A stretch of 32,847 nucleotides of DNA from Lysobacterales bacterium (GCA_003819815.1 RPQJ01000029.1:1-32847), one strand, 5' to 3'. Positions 6,450 through 15,550 are shown, counted from the stretch's first letter. Notes: generated from the sequence alone by a model not told the origin. Made by a program: numbers and translations.

Positions 6450-7355
6450 GTGCCGCACGCCGTCGGATTCGTGGGGCTCGGGGCGATGGGCGTCGGCATG
6501 GCACGGCGCCTGCACGCCGCGGGCCTCCTCGCGGCCGTCTGGAACCGCACCACTGCACGCGCTGAAGCCCTGGCCGGAGAAACGGGCGTCGAGGCCCCCT
6601 CCACCCTCGCGGAGCTCGCCGCGCGCTGCGACGTCGTCGTGACCTGCGTCTCCGCCGATGCCGACGTGCTCGAAGTGGTCGACGCGCTGCGCCCCGCACT
6701 GCGACCCGGCTCGATCGTGATCGACTGCTCGACGGTCGCGGCCGACACGGCACGCACCGCCGCCGAGCGGCTCGCTGCCCACTCCGTCGCATTCCTCGAC
6801 GCTCCGGTGAGCGGCGGAGTCGAGGGCGCCCGCGACGGCACGCTCGCGATCATGGTCGGCGGGTCGGCGGAGTCCTTCGAGCGCGTTCGGCCGGTTCTCG
6901 CCGCGATGGGTCGGACGATCACGCACTTCGGCGCAAGCGGGGCGGGCCAGGCTGCGAAGGCCACGAACCAGATCATGTGCGCCGGCATCATCCAGGCCGT
7001 CGCGGAGGCGATGGCCTTCGCGAAGGCCGAGGGCCTGCCGCTCGAAGCGCTGATCGAGACGCTCGGCAAGGGCGCCGGCTCGAGCTGGTACTTCGTGCAC
7101 CGCGCGCCCAACATGGTCCGCGATGCATATCCGCCCGGCTTCCGCGTGCGCCTGCACGCGAAGGACCTCGGCATCTGCCACGACATGGCCGCGCGCCACG
7201 GCGTGCAGCTGCCGGTGGTCGAGATGACGCTGCTGCACTATCGCCGGCTCATCGAGCAGGGCCACGGCGACGAGGACATCTCGACCATCTTCCGCCTGAA
7301 GGACGCGATGTTCGCGCCGGCCGCGGCGGCGCGGTCGCCCAGCGGCGAGCCATGA
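6450..7355 (+). CDS. NAD(P)-dependent beta-hydroxyacid dehydrogenase
   Basis: The 301-residue protein belongs to the 3-hydroxyisobutyrate dehydrogenase / tartronate semialdehyde reductase family. It has the N-terminal Rossmann motif GLGAMGVGMARRL (residues 8-20), the substrate signature DAPVSGGVEGARDGTLAIMVGG near residues 115-136, and the catalytic-lysine segment GQAAKATNQ. These enzymes oxidise or reduce beta-hydroxyacids with NAD(P). Which acid is used cannot be told. The start is GTG at 6450, since the Rossmann motif begins within eight residues and no ATG fits. It lies 2 nt after the DUF4124 stop, and its own stop overlaps the algZ start by 4 nt. Confidence 0.88.
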   Translation: MPHAVGFVGLGAMGVGMARRLHAAGLLAAVWNRTTARAEALAGETGVEAPSTLAELAARCDVVVTCVSADADVLEVVDALRPALRPGSIVIDCSTVAADTARTAAERLAAHSVAFLDAPVSGGVEGARDGTLAIMVGGSAESFERVRPVLAAMGRTITHFGASGAGQAAKATNQIMCAGIIQAVAEAMAFAKAEGLPLEALIETLGKGAGSSWYFVHRAPNMVRDAYPPGFRVRLHAKDLGICHDMAARHGVQLPVVEMTLLHYRRLIEQGHGDEDISTIFRLKDAMFAPAAAARSPSGEP

Positions 7356-8458
7356 GCAGCCGGCCTCCGTCGCCGCCCGACGGCACGGGGAGCAGAGGTT
7401 TCTTCCTTCCCGACTTCTGCGAGGCGCGCGCGGTGCTCGCGATCGTGCTGATCGCCGCGCTGCTCGCGGTCGTGCTGGCGCTCGCCGGTGCCGACGACCC
7501 TGCCCTCTTCTGGACCGAGCTCGCGCGCACCGCGGCCTACCTGCTCTGGACCGGCCTCCTGTGCGCCGCCGTGCTCTGCAAGGCGCGGCCGTGGCTCGCG
7601 CGGCAGTCGCTGCGTCGGGCGGTCGTCGGCGCGCTTGGGCTGATGGTGGGCACCGTCGCGGCGGTCTCGGAGGTCGTCTTCCAGGCCGGCCGGCTGTGGG
7701 CCGAGCGGGTGGGCCTGCCATCGGGGCTGTTCCCCGAGGGCCACGCGGCCTTCGTGCTGCCGAACCTCCTGATCGCCACGATCGTCGGCGCCCTCGCGCT
7801 GCGCTACTTCTACGTCGCGCACGAGTGGCGGCGCAGCGTCGAGCTCGAGGCACGCTCGCGGATCCGCGCGCTGCAGGCCCGCATCCGCCCGCACTTCCTC
7901 TACAACAGCATGAACACGATCGCGGCGCTCACGAGGACCGACCCGGCGCGTGCCGAGGAGGCCATCGAGGACCTCGCGGATCTCTTCCGCGTGAGCCTCA
8001 GCGAGCAGCGCGCGCAGATCACGCTGCGCGAGGAACTCGAGGTCTCGAGGATCTACCAGCGCATCGAGCAGCTGCGGCTCGGCGACCGGCTGCACGTCCG
8101 CTGGCAGGTGGGCGACCTGCCGCCGCAGGCGGTCGTGCCGAGCCTGCTGCTGCAGCCGCTGCTCGAGAACGCGATCGGCCACGGCATCGAGCAGCTGCCC
8201 GACGGCGGCACCGTCGTGATCGACGGCAGCACCGACGGCGTAGAGATCGTCATCGAGGTCACGAACCCCGTCGCCACCGCCGCGCGGACGCTCCGCTCCG
8301 GCAACCGCATGGCGCTCGACAACATCCGCCAGCGCCTCGATCTCGCATTTCCGGGCCGGGCGTCGATCGAGGTGGACGAACGCGAGACCGAGTACCGGGT
8401 GCGGCTCCGCTTCCCGAAGGTGCTCGACCCGGCCGGCCGCCCCCCAGGCCCGTGGTGA
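7352..8458 (+). CDS. algZ: Sensor histidine kinase, AlgZ/LytS family
   Basis: The 368-residue protein has four membrane segments (about residues 27-47, 58-78, 90-110, 134-155). A HisKA_7-type region follows, with phosphoacceptor His181 in RPHFLYNSMNTI, then an ATPase domain with LLLQPLLENAIGHGIE (N-box) and a GNRMALDNIRQRL segment in place of the usual G-box. It would phosphorylate the LytTR response regulator encoded 24 nt downstream. In Pseudomonas the AlgZ/AlgR pair controls alginate, pili and rhamnolipids and sits next to hemC, as here, but the targets in this organism are unknown. ATGA overlap with the upstream dehydrogenase suggests coupling. Confidence 0.9.
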   Translation: MSSRPPSPPDGTGSRGFFLPDFCEARAVLAIVLIAALLAVVLALAGADDPALFWTELARTAAYLLWTGLLCAAVLCKARPWLARQSLRRAVVGALGLMVGTVAAVSEVVFQAGRLWAERVGLPSGLFPEGHAAFVLPNLLIATIVGALALRYFYVAHEWRRSVELEARSRIRALQARIRPHFLYNSMNTIAALTRTDPARAEEAIEDLADLFRVSLSEQRAQITLREELEVSRIYQRIEQLRLGDRLHVRWQVGDLPPQAVVPSLLLQPLLENAIGHGIEQLPDGGTVVIDGSTDGVEIVIEVTNPVATAARTLRSGNRMALDNIRQRLDLAFPGRASIEVDERETEYRVRLRFPKVLDPAGRPPGPW

Positions 8459-8482
8459 CACGGCGAGGCGCTACGTCGGACA

Positions 8483-9262
8483 ATGCGCGCCTCTGCCCGA
8501 CCGACCCGTGCCGACTTGGAAGCAATCCGCACCCTGATCGTCGACGACGAACCCCCCGCCCGGGAACGCCTGCGCCGGATGCTGGGCGACGTTCGTGAGG
8601 TCGCCGTGGTCGGCGAGGCGGGCAATGGCGGCGAGGCGCTGCAGCTCTGCGCCGAGCTGTCGCCCGACGTGGTGCTGCTCGACATCCGCATGCCGGGCAT
8701 GGACGGGATCGAGGCCGCCCGGCACCTGAGCTCGTTTGCGCACCCGCCGGCCGTGATCTTCACGACCGCCTACGACCAGCACGCGCTCGAGGCGTTCGAG
8801 ACGCAGGCCGTCGGCTACCTGCTGAAACCCGTGCGCCAGGAGAAGCTCGCGCGCGCGATCCGCCACGCTGCGCGCGTCGCGGCGCCGCAGCTTTCGCGCC
8901 TCGCCGAGCAGTCGCGCCTCGGCCAGCGGCGGTCGCAGATCTGCGCCCGGCTGGGCGAGCAGCTGCGGCTGATCCCGATCGAGGACGTCCATTGCTTCAC
9001 GGCGGACCAGAAATACGTCACCGTGCACCATCGCGCCGGCCGCGACCTGATCGACGAGTCCCTGCGCGCCCTCGCGGACGAATTCGCGCCGGACTTCGTG
9101 CGCATCCACCGCAACTCGCTCGTCGCCGTGCGGCAGGTCGCGTCGATCGAGCGCGGCGAGGACGGCCACTACGTCGTGCGGATGAAGGGCGCCGGCGAGG
9201 CGCTGCCGGTGAGCCGCCGCCACGCCGTCGAGGCCCTGCGCCGACTGCGGAGCGGACACTGA
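8483..9262 (+). CDS. algR: LytTR-family response regulator AlgR
   Basis: The 259-residue protein has an N-terminal receiver domain (acidic pair Asp21-Asp22, phosphoacceptor Asp67 in LLDIRMPGMDG, Lys115 in YLLKPV) and a C-terminal LytTR DNA-binding domain (about residues 150-255, with FTADQKYVTVHH and FVRIHRNSLV). This is the AlgR architecture. It is followed within one base by a permease gene and then the hem cluster, so a transcript from algZ could cover all of them. The sequence before the receiver (residues 1-15) is longer than usual, and the true start could be slightly downstream. Confidence 0.92.
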   Translation: MRASARPTRADLEAIRTLIVDDEPPARERLRRMLGDVREVAVVGEAGNGGEALQLCAELSPDVVLLDIRMPGMDGIEAARHLSSFAHPPAVIFTTAYDQHALEAFETQAVGYLLKPVRQEKLARAIRHAARVAAPQLSRLAEQSRLGQRRSQICARLGEQLRLIPIEDVHCFTADQKYVTVHHRAGRDLIDESLRALADEFAPDFVRIHRNSLVAVRQVASIERGEDGHYVVRMKGAGEALPVSRRHAVEALRRLRSGH

Positions 9263-10390
9263 ATGAGCGCCCTCCAGGACGAATCCGGGAACGATTCCCA
9301 GCCTGCACGGAAGTCCGCGGACCGGCAGCTGTACGCCAGGCTCGGCGCCATCGTGCTGCTCGTCGGCCTCGGCTACCTGGTGCTCCGGATCGTCGTGCCG
9401 CTCTGGCAGCCGCTCGTCTGGGCCATGCTGCTCGGTGCGCTCCTGGCCCCGGTCAACGAGCGGGTCGCGAGGCGGCTCGGCGGGCGGCCGCGGCTCGCGA
9501 GCTCGATCACGCTCGCCATGACCGTCGTGCTGTTCCTGCTGCCCCTCACGATCATCGCGGGGGCGGTCGCGGCGCAGGCGACGCAGCTGCTGCAGGAATT
9601 CGACACGCGACTGCCCGGACTGCGCGACGGTTCTTCGCTGAAGCTGCCGTCGTGGCCGTGGATCGACGCGGGCATCGCGTGGCTGCAGGCCAACGCCGGC
9701 GTCTCGATCGGCGATCTGCGCGGCTGGCTCGTCGAGGGCGGCCGGCAGGTCCTGCAGGCGCTCGTCGCGTCCGGCGGCTCGGTGGTGCTCGGAGCGCTCG
9801 GCACGGTGGTCAACCTGGCGCTGATGCTGTTCGTGCTGTTCTTCCTGCTGCGTGACGGCCCGAGGATGGCCCGGGACCTCGTGATCCTGCTGCCGATCGA
9901 GGAGCAGCGCCGCGCCCGTCTCTGGCGCCACCTACTCGACGTCACGCGCGCCGTCTTCCTCGGCATCGGCCTCACCGCGCTCGTGCAGGGCATGCTGGTG
10001 GGCATCGGCTTCCGCATGGCCGGCCTGCCCTCGCCGCTCGTCTTCGGCGTCGTCGCGACGCTGTCCGCGCTGATCCCGGTCGTGGGCGCGAGCCTGGTCT
10101 GGGTGCCGGGCGTGCTGTATCTCGTCGCCACGGGCGACTACGGGCATGCGACCTTCCTCGCGGCATGGGGCGTGATCGCGGTCGGCCTTGCGGACAACCT
10201 GCTGCGGCCCATCCTGATCTCGGGCCAGGCCTCGGTACCGACGCTCGCGGTGTTCATCGGCGTGATGGGCGGACTCGCCGCGTTCGGCTTCATCGGACTC
10301 TTCGTCGGGCCCATCGTGCTCGGCCTGCTCGTGGCGCTGTTCCGCTACGAGCGCGAGGAACGCCTGGGCCTGCACCAGCCCCAACCCTGA
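9263..10390 (+). CDS. AI-2E/PerM-family membrane permease
   Basis: The 375-residue protein has a charged N-terminus and about seven to eight membrane segments. The C-terminal half (LVWVPGVLYLVATGDYGHATFLAAWGVIAVGLADNLLRPILISG) is the typical signature of the AI-2E transporter / PerM family. Members include exporters of AI-2 and Na+/H+ antiporters, so the substrate cannot be stated. The ATG follows the algR stop directly with no gap, and hemC starts 24 nt downstream. The usual Pseudomonas order places algR directly beside hemC, so this permease is an addition to that arrangement. Confidence 0.88.
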   Translation: MSALQDESGNDSQPARKSADRQLYARLGAIVLLVGLGYLVLRIVVPLWQPLVWAMLLGALLAPVNERVARRLGGRPRLASSITLAMTVVLFLLPLTIIAGAVAAQATQLLQEFDTRLPGLRDGSSLKLPSWPWIDAGIAWLQANAGVSIGDLRGWLVEGGRQVLQALVASGGSVVLGALGTVVNLALMLFVLFFLLRDGPRMARDLVILLPIEEQRRARLWRHLLDVTRAVFLGIGLTALVQGMLVGIGFRMAGLPSPLVFGVVATLSALIPVVGASLVWVPGVLYLVATGDYGHATFLAAWGVIAVGLADNLLRPILISGQASVPTLAVFIGVMGGLAAFGFIGLFVGPIVLGLLVALFRYEREERLGLHQPQP

Positions 10391-10414
10391 ACAAACCGGA
10401 TCGGAGAGCATCCC

Positions 10415-11356
10415 TTGTCCCGCACGCTACGCATCGCCACGCGCCGCAGCCAGCTCGCGCTCTGGCAGGCAGAACACGTCGCGGCCCTGCTGCGCGAGGC
10501 GCACCCGGGCCTCGACGTCGAGCTGGTCCCGATGACCACCCAGGGCGACCGCGTGCAGGACCGTGCGCTCGCGGAAGTGGGCGGCAAGGGACTCTTCGTC
10601 AAGGAACTCGAGATCGCGCTGCAGGAGCGCCGCGCCGACATCGCCGTGCACTCGATGAAGGACGTGCCGAGCGAGCTGCCCCCCGGCTTCTGCATCGCCG
10701 CAGCGCTGCCACGCGCCAACCCGCTCGACGCCTTCCTCTCGCTGAGATACTCGCGCTTCCGCGACCTGCCGCCCGGCGCGCGCGTCGGCACGTCGAGCCC
10801 GCGCCGCCAGTCGCAGCTCAAGAGCGTCCGCAGCGACCTGTCGCTCGAGCTGCTGCGAGGCAACGTCGACACGCGGCTGCGCCGGCTCGAGGAAGGCCAC
10901 CTCGACGCGATACTGCTCGCCTGCGCCGGCCTCGAGCGGCTGGGCCTGGGCGCCCGCATCACCGAGGTGCTCGATCCCGGACTGTCGCTGCCGGCGGTCG
11001 GACAGGGCGTGATCGGCATCGAGTGCCGCGAGGACGACGCGTTCGCGCGCGACGCGCTGCGCGCGCTGCACCACGAGGAATCGTTCGTGCGCCTGCGGGC
11101 CGAGCGCGCCTTCGCCGCCACGCTCGGGGGCAGCTGCCACTCGCCGATCGCGGCGCACGCGCTGTTCGGCTCCGGCGGACTCACGCTGCACGGTTACGTC
11201 GGCGCGCCCGACGGCCGCGAGACGTATCGCGACGTCGAGACCGGTGCCGCGACCGAGGCCGACGCGCTCGGACGGCGGCTCGCGCTGCGCATGCAGGCGG
11301 CCGGCGCCGGCGCCCTGCTCGACCGGTTGCGCGACGAGGCCGCCGCCGCGTCGTGA
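10415..11356 (+). CDS. hemC: Porphobilinogen deaminase (hydroxymethylbilane synthase)
   Basis: The 313-residue protein is full length. It begins with LRIATRRSQLALWQ, has the HSMKDVPSELPPG segment (about residues 79-91), GTSSPRRQSQL (about 125-135) and the cofactor-binding Cys241 in LGGSCHSPI, which carries the dipyrromethane. It joins four porphobilinogen units into hydroxymethylbilane, the third step from ALA to heme. The start is TTG at 10415 with GGAGAG about 8 nt upstream; no ATG or GTG fits the conserved N-terminus. The stop overlaps the hemD GTG by 4 nt. Confidence 0.96.
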   Translation: MSRTLRIATRRSQLALWQAEHVAALLREAHPGLDVELVPMTTQGDRVQDRALAEVGGKGLFVKELEIALQERRADIAVHSMKDVPSELPPGFCIAAALPRANPLDAFLSLRYSRFRDLPPGARVGTSSPRRQSQLKSVRSDLSLELLRGNVDTRLRRLEEGHLDAILLACAGLERLGLGARITEVLDPGLSLPAVGQGVIGIECREDDAFARDALRALHHEESFVRLRAERAFAATLGGSCHSPIAAHALFGSGGLTLHGYVGAPDGRETYRDVETGAATEADALGRRLALRMQAAGAGALLDRLRDEAAAAS

Positions 11357-12135
11357 CCCGTCTCGACGGACTCACCGTCGTCGTCACCCGGCCGGCGGCC
11401 CAGGCGGCCCGCTTCACGGAGAGGCTTGAGTCGCTCGGGGCTCGCGCCCTGTCGTTCCCGACACTCGAGATCGAATGTCTGGACATCGGTCTGGACGACC
11501 GCGAGGCTCTCGCGCCGGACCGGCACGACTGGACCCTCTACACGAGCTCGAACGCCGTCGAGTGCTCGCTGGCGCAGTTGCCGCGCCCCAACCACACCCA
11601 GATCGCGGCGATCGGCCGCGCGACGGCCCGCGCGCTCGAAGAGCACGGCGTCACGGTGCACGCGTCGCCCGAGGGCCCCTCCGACTCGGAGCACCTCCTT
11701 GCGCTGGCCGCGTTCGCCGACGTGGCGGGCCTCAGGATCCTGATCGTCAAGGGGACCGGCGGCCGCACCTACCTGCGCGAGGAACTGACGCGGCGTGGAG
11801 CGGCTGTCGCGCAGGCCGAAGTCTATCGGCGACGCAGGCCGGTGCCGGCGCCGGCCGTGGTCGCTGCGCTCGAGGCGTCCTGCGGCGACGCCCGGATCGT
11901 CTGCACCGTCACGAGCGTCGACGGTCTCGACGGGCTCCTCGAGCTGCTGCCGAAGCCGCGGTTCGCCCGGCTTCGCGACCTGCCGCTCTGCGTCCCGGGC
12001 GAGCGCGTCGCCCAGGCGGCCCGGGACCGCGGCTGGCGCGGCCGCCTGATCGTGTCGCCTTCGGCCGAGGACGAGTCGATGCTCGGCGCACTGCGCACCG
12101 CAGCCGGGCCGGGCGGGCCGCTGGCGCCTGCGTGA
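11353..12135 (+). CDS. hemD: Uroporphyrinogen-III synthase
   Basis: The 260-residue protein begins with the family motif LDGLTVVVTRPAAQA, continues with LYTSSNAVE, IAAIGRATARALEEHG and ILIVKGTGGRTYLREEL, and ends in a second lobe with VCTVTSVDGL. It inverts ring D while cyclising hydroxymethylbilane to uroporphyrinogen III. The family is poorly conserved, so the call rests on these lobe motifs and on position directly after hemC. The start is GTG at 11353 in a GTGA overlap with the hemC stop. About 20 C-terminal residues (AAGPGGPLAPA) look unstructured. Confidence 0.92.
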   Translation: MTRLDGLTVVVTRPAAQAARFTERLESLGARALSFPTLEIECLDIGLDDREALAPDRHDWTLYTSSNAVECSLAQLPRPNHTQIAAIGRATARALEEHGVTVHASPEGPSDSEHLLALAAFADVAGLRILIVKGTGGRTYLREELTRRGAAVAQAEVYRRRRPVPAPAVVAALEASCGDARIVCTVTSVDGLDGLLELLPKPRFARLRDLPLCVPGERVAQAARDRGWRGRLIVSPSAEDESMLGALRTAAGPGGPLAPA

Positions 12136-12175
12136 TAGGATCCCGGGCCGAGGAATCGCTCCTCGTGCCAGCCGC

Positions 12176-13219
12176 ATGCCCGCCGAAATCGAATCGCTGT
12201 CGACCGACCAGAAGAGCCACCGCAACGGGCGCGGCGTGAGCCCCATGCTGGTCGCGCTCGTCGTGCTCGGCTTTCTGCTCGGCGTCTACGCGCACTGGCG
12301 CTTCGGCCAGTTCGACGAGAAGCTCGACCGCGTCCGCACCCACGTCGCGGAGCTGCGCGACGTGCAGGAGCGGCTCGACGCTCGCGTCGCCGCGCTCGCG
12401 GACGATCTCGAGGCGAGTCGCAGCGCGTGGCGCACCGAGCTGAAGGGCCTGCGCGACGTCCCGAACCAGGTCGACGAGCTCGGCCGCAGCGTCGAGGAGC
12501 TGCGCACGCGCACCGACGCGCCGCAGCGAGCCTGGGTGCGCGCCGAGGCGATGTACCTGCTCGAGCTCGCCGAGCGTCGCCTCAAGCTCGAGGGCGACGT
12601 CACCACGGCTCTCGCCGCCATGACCTCGGCCGACGCACGGCTCGCGGCCTCGGAGGATCCGGCCCTGCGCGAAGTGCGCGAGAAGCTCGCGGCCGAGATC
12701 GCGGCGCTGCGCGCGGTGCAGGTCGTCGACCTGCGCGAGGTGCTCGCGCGCATCGGCCGTCTCGAGGACTCCGTGGCGATGCTGCCGGTACGAGGCATGC
12801 CGGTCTCGCAGGGGCGACGCGAGAAGTCCGAGCCCGAGGCGACCGGCGCTTTCGAGCGCGCGCTGCGGCGCGTGAGGCAGGCGGTGCGCGATCTCTTCTC
12901 GCTGCGCCGCGTCGAGCCCGCGATGGCGCGGCTCGTGACGCCCGAGGAGGAGTCGCTGAGGCGCCAGCATCTCGAGCTGCTGCTGTTCGCGGCGCGCGTC
13001 GCCGCGATGCGGCCGGACGGCGCCGGCTACGCGCAGTCGCTCGGTTCGGCGGGCTCGTGGATGCAGCAGTACTTCGATTCCACGAGACCCGAGGTCGCGG
13101 ACGCGCTCACGGAGATCGCGGCGCTCGCCGCCATCGACATCGACCCCGCGCTGCCGCCGGTCGGCGCCGCCGCCCGCGTGCTGCAGGACGTGATCCGGGG
13201 CAGCACGACGCCACCATGA
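12176..13219 (+). CDS. hemX: HemX-like membrane protein
   Basis: The 347-residue protein has a single membrane helix near the N-terminus (about residues 23-41), a long coiled-coil segment rich in Arg, Glu and Leu (about 45-115), and a helical domain with YLLELAERRLKLEGDV. This is the HemX / uroporphyrinogen-III C-methyltransferase-like family, which despite its name lacks a methyltransferase fold. Its biochemical role is unsettled. It lies between hemD and hemY as in other gammaproteobacteria and probably acts with HemY in the inner membrane. A TAGGAT hexamer at 12136-12141 could be a -10 element for an internal promoter. Confidence 0.88.
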   Translation: MPAEIESLSTDQKSHRNGRGVSPMLVALVVLGFLLGVYAHWRFGQFDEKLDRVRTHVAELRDVQERLDARVAALADDLEASRSAWRTELKGLRDVPNQVDELGRSVEELRTRTDAPQRAWVRAEAMYLLELAERRLKLEGDVTTALAAMTSADARLAASEDPALREVREKLAAEIAALRAVQVVDLREVLARIGRLEDSVAMLPVRGMPVSQGRREKSEPEATGAFERALRRVRQAVRDLFSLRRVEPAMARLVTPEEESLRRQHLELLLFAARVAAMRPDGAGYAQSLGSAGSWMQQYFDSTRPEVADALTEIAALAAIDIDPALPPVGAAARVLQDVIRGSTTPP

Positions 13220-14424
13220 GGGCCGCCGCCATCGTCGCCCTGGCGCTGGTCGCCGGCGGACTGCTGGCGCACCTCCTTCTGTCCGATCCGGGCTACGTCG
13301 CGGTCCGCATCGGGCGTTCGCTGTTCGAGACCACCGTCCCGGTGCTCGTCCTGCTGCTCGCGCTCCTCCACCTGCTGCTGCTCTGGCTCGGACGCGCCTT
13401 CGCGTCCCGGCGACGCCTTGCGCGACTGCGCACCGACCGGCGGAGGCGACGCGCGCGCGACGACACCCAGCGCGGACTGCTCGATCTCGCGGCGGGCCAG
13501 TGGCGCAGCGCCGAGGAACTGCTGAGCCGCGCGGCTCCCGACGCGGACTCCCCCGCGGCCAACTACCTCGTGGCGGCGCGCGCCGCCGACCTGCTCGACG
13601 CGACCGACCGCCGCGACGAGTGGCTCGCCCGCGCGGAGGAAAATGCGCCCGAAGCCCGCGTCGCGGCGCGCGTCACGCTTTCCGAGATGCAGATGCGGCG
13701 CGGCCAGGACGAGGCGGCGCTGCAGACGCTCGAGCAGCTCGAGGCGTCGGGCGACCTCAATTCCCGCGGACTCGAGCTCATGGCGCGGCTCTACCAGAAG
13801 CTCGGCCGCGGCGACCGGCTGCGCGCGCTCGGTCCGAGGCTCCTCGGCGCCAAGGAACTGCCCGACGCGCAGGTGAACGAGCTGCTCGCGCAGGTCCGGC
13901 TCGCGGACGTGCGGGCCGCCGGCGAACAGGGCAACCAGTCGGCGCTCGAGAAGGCGTGGTCCGACCTGCCGCGTTCCGTGCGGAAGCTGCCCCAGTCGAT
14001 CGTCGCCTACGCACGCGCCGCCATGGCATGCCGCGATCACCCGAGCGCCGAGCGGGTGCTGCGCGACCTCATCGACGAGACGGGTGACCCGTCCGCGACG
14101 CGACTGTACGGCGACCTCGTGCTGCCAGACCCGCTGCAGCCGCTCGAGCGCGCGGAGGCTTGGCTGCGCAAGCGTCCCGAGGACCCGGAGCTGCTCGCGA
14201 CCTGCGCGAGGCTGTGCCTGCGCGCCGAGCTCTTCGGCAAGGCGCTGAGCTACCTCGAAGCGAGCCTCGCGCGGCGGCCGAGCGCCGAGAACAGCCTGAT
14301 CCTCGCGGACCTGCACGAGCAACTCGGCGAGCACCGGCAGGCGATGCAGCGCCTGCGCCAGGCGGTCACGCAGTCGCTCGGCCGGCGACCCGAGCTGCCA
14401 AAGGTCCGGCTGCGCCGTCGCTGA
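13216..14424 (+). CDS. hemY: HemY, TPR-containing heme-pathway membrane protein
   Basis: The 402-residue protein has two N-terminal membrane helices (about residues 3-22 and 39-60) with the HemY_N signature DPGYVAVRIG between them. A long helical TPR-like domain follows (repeats such as ANYLVAARAADLLDATDRRDEWLARAE are visible from residue 115 on). HemY of this type is a proteobacterial inner membrane protein clustered with hemCDX and is not the protoporphyrinogen oxidase also called HemY. It may scaffold heme biosynthesis enzymes. ATGA overlap with hemX. It is convergent with the flavoreductase gene, only 16 bp apart, with no terminator visible. Confidence 0.9.
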   Translation: MRAAAIVALALVAGGLLAHLLLSDPGYVAVRIGRSLFETTVPVLVLLLALLHLLLLWLGRAFASRRRLARLRTDRRRRRARDDTQRGLLDLAAGQWRSAEELLSRAAPDADSPAANYLVAARAADLLDATDRRDEWLARAEENAPEARVAARVTLSEMQMRRGQDEAALQTLEQLEASGDLNSRGLELMARLYQKLGRGDRLRALGPRLLGAKELPDAQVNELLAQVRLADVRAAGEQGNQSALEKAWSDLPRSVRKLPQSIVAYARAAMACRDHPSAERVLRDLIDETGDPSATRLYGDLVLPDPLQPLERAEAWLRKRPEDPELLATCARLCLRAELFGKALSYLEASLARRPSAENSLILADLHEQLGEHRQAMQRLRQAVTQSLGRRPELPKVRLRRR

Positions 14425-14440
14425 CGGGGGTCGATCGGGC

Positions 14441-15490
14441 TCAGCGCGGCGCGGCCGCCCCCTGCAGTTTCGACAGCGTATCCGGGGCGTAATCGAACGA
14501 GTCGAAGTAGAGCTGATCGCGCGGCAGTCCGTGGCGTGGAAAGTCCGCGCGGATCGCCTCGATCATCGCCGGCGGTCCGCTCGCGTAGACGTCGTGGCCC
14601 GACAGGTCCGGGTGCTCCTCGAGCACCGCGGCATGCACGAGGCCGCGCCGACCGGTCCAGCCGGGAGCCGCCGGCCCAGGCCCCGACAGCACGGGACGGT
14701 AGCTGAATCCCGGGCGCGACCGCCCGAGGCGCTCGAGCCACGCGTGCTCGTAGAGGTCCGCCGGGGCCTGCCCGCCCCAGTAGAGCGTGACCGGCCGGCG
14801 GTCGTCGACGGCGATAAGCTGCCGCAGCATGGCGCGCAACGGCGCGTAGCCGGTGCCGCCCCCGATCATGAGCGGCGGCCGCGGCGACTCGGTGCGCAGC
14901 CAGAACTGACCCAGCGGTCCCTCGACGCGCAGCAGCGTGCCCTCGCGGAGCGTGTCGAAGAGTTGTCCCGTGAATCCGCTCTTCGAGGCGCGGCGCACGT
15001 GCAGTTCGAGGTGCCGTCCGTCGGCCGGCGCGCTCGCGATCGAGAAGCTGCGCCGGCGTCCCTCGGACAGCATCACGTCGACGTACTGGCCCGGGCGGAA
15101 GTGCAGGTCCTCGACCGCCGGCAGCCGCAGCACCACCGACATCACGTCCTCCGCGAGCCGCTCGAGCCGCTCGATGCGGCACGGCAGGCTCTTCACCTCG
15201 ACGTCGGGCGCCGGCCGGACCTCGCGGGTCTCGATGCGGAGGTCGGTGAGCGCTCGTGCCTGGCAGAGCAGCGCGTAACCTGCCCGCGCTTCCTCGTCGG
15301 TGATGCCGGGCGGCCGTTCGCCCGGATAGTCGAACGAGCCCGAGAGGATGCGGGCGCGGCACGACGCGCAGTGCCCGCCCTTGCAGCTGTGCGGAAGGTT
15401 GAGGCCCGCGCGCAGCGCGGCGGCGAGCACATTCTCGCCGGGATCCACGGCGAACGTCTGGCCGGTCGGAACGAGCGTGGCCTGGGGCAT
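14441..15490 (-). CDS. Ferredoxin-fused flavin/NAD(P)H reductase (AscD/CDP-6-deoxy-glucoseen reductase type)
   Basis: The 349-residue protein joins three modules. First is a plant-type 2Fe-2S ferredoxin domain with Cys36, Cys41, Cys44 and Cys76 (C-X4-C-X2-C-X31-C). Next is an FAD-binding barrel with RRSFSIASAP. Last is an NAD(P) domain with GGGTGYAPLRAML and the terminal FDSFDY. It should carry electrons from NAD(P)H through FAD and the cluster to a partner protein. Such proteins are named after the deoxysugar enzyme AscD, but relatives also serve oxygenases, and no deoxysugar genes are near. The usual CGPP motif of the NAD domain reads SGPPAM. Starts at ATG 15490, 66 bp divergent from the SDR gene. 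Confidence 0.88.
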   Translation of the reverse strand: MPQATLVPTGQTFAVDPGENVLAAALRAGLNLPHSCKGGHCASCRARILSGSFDYPGERPPGITDEEARAGYALLCQARALTDLRIETREVRPAPDVEVKSLPCRIERLERLAEDVMSVVLRLPAVEDLHFRPGQYVDVMLSEGRRRSFSIASAPADGRHLELHVRRASKSGFTGQLFDTLREGTLLRVEGPLGQFWLRTESPRPPLMIGGGTGYAPLRAMLRQLIAVDDRRPVTLYWGGQAPADLYEHAWLERLGRSRPGFSYRPVLSGPGPAAPGWTGRRGLVHAAVLEEHPDLSGHDVYASGPPAMIEAIRADFPRHGLPRDQLYFDSFDYAPDTLSKLQGAAAPR

Positions 15491-15544
15491 GGCGGGCAGG
15501 ATGCCACGATCCGGCGTCGAGCGAATCGAGCGGGGCGGTTCACG

Positions 15545-15550
15545 TATGCT
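15545..15550 (+). promoter_or_regulatory. -10-like hexamer 6 nt before an ATG (leaderless type)
   Basis: TATGCT is followed by exactly 6 nt and then the ATG at 15557. Initiation 6-7 nt after the hexamer would place the mRNA start on the start codon. No Shine-Dalgarno and no clear -35 is visible. The same arrangement occurs at dapF, the SDR at 26692 and the MerR gene. Confidence 0.5.

Noticed and set aside
12176-13219. A true uroporphyrinogen-III methyltransferase (HemX as SUMT)
   Set aside because: No SAM-binding methyltransferase motifs are present; the protein is a single-span coiled-coil membrane protein.
13216-14424. HemY as protoporphyrinogen oxidase
   Set aside because: There is no FAD-binding GxGxxG motif; it has two membrane helices and TPR-like repeats, as in the proteobacterial HemY family.
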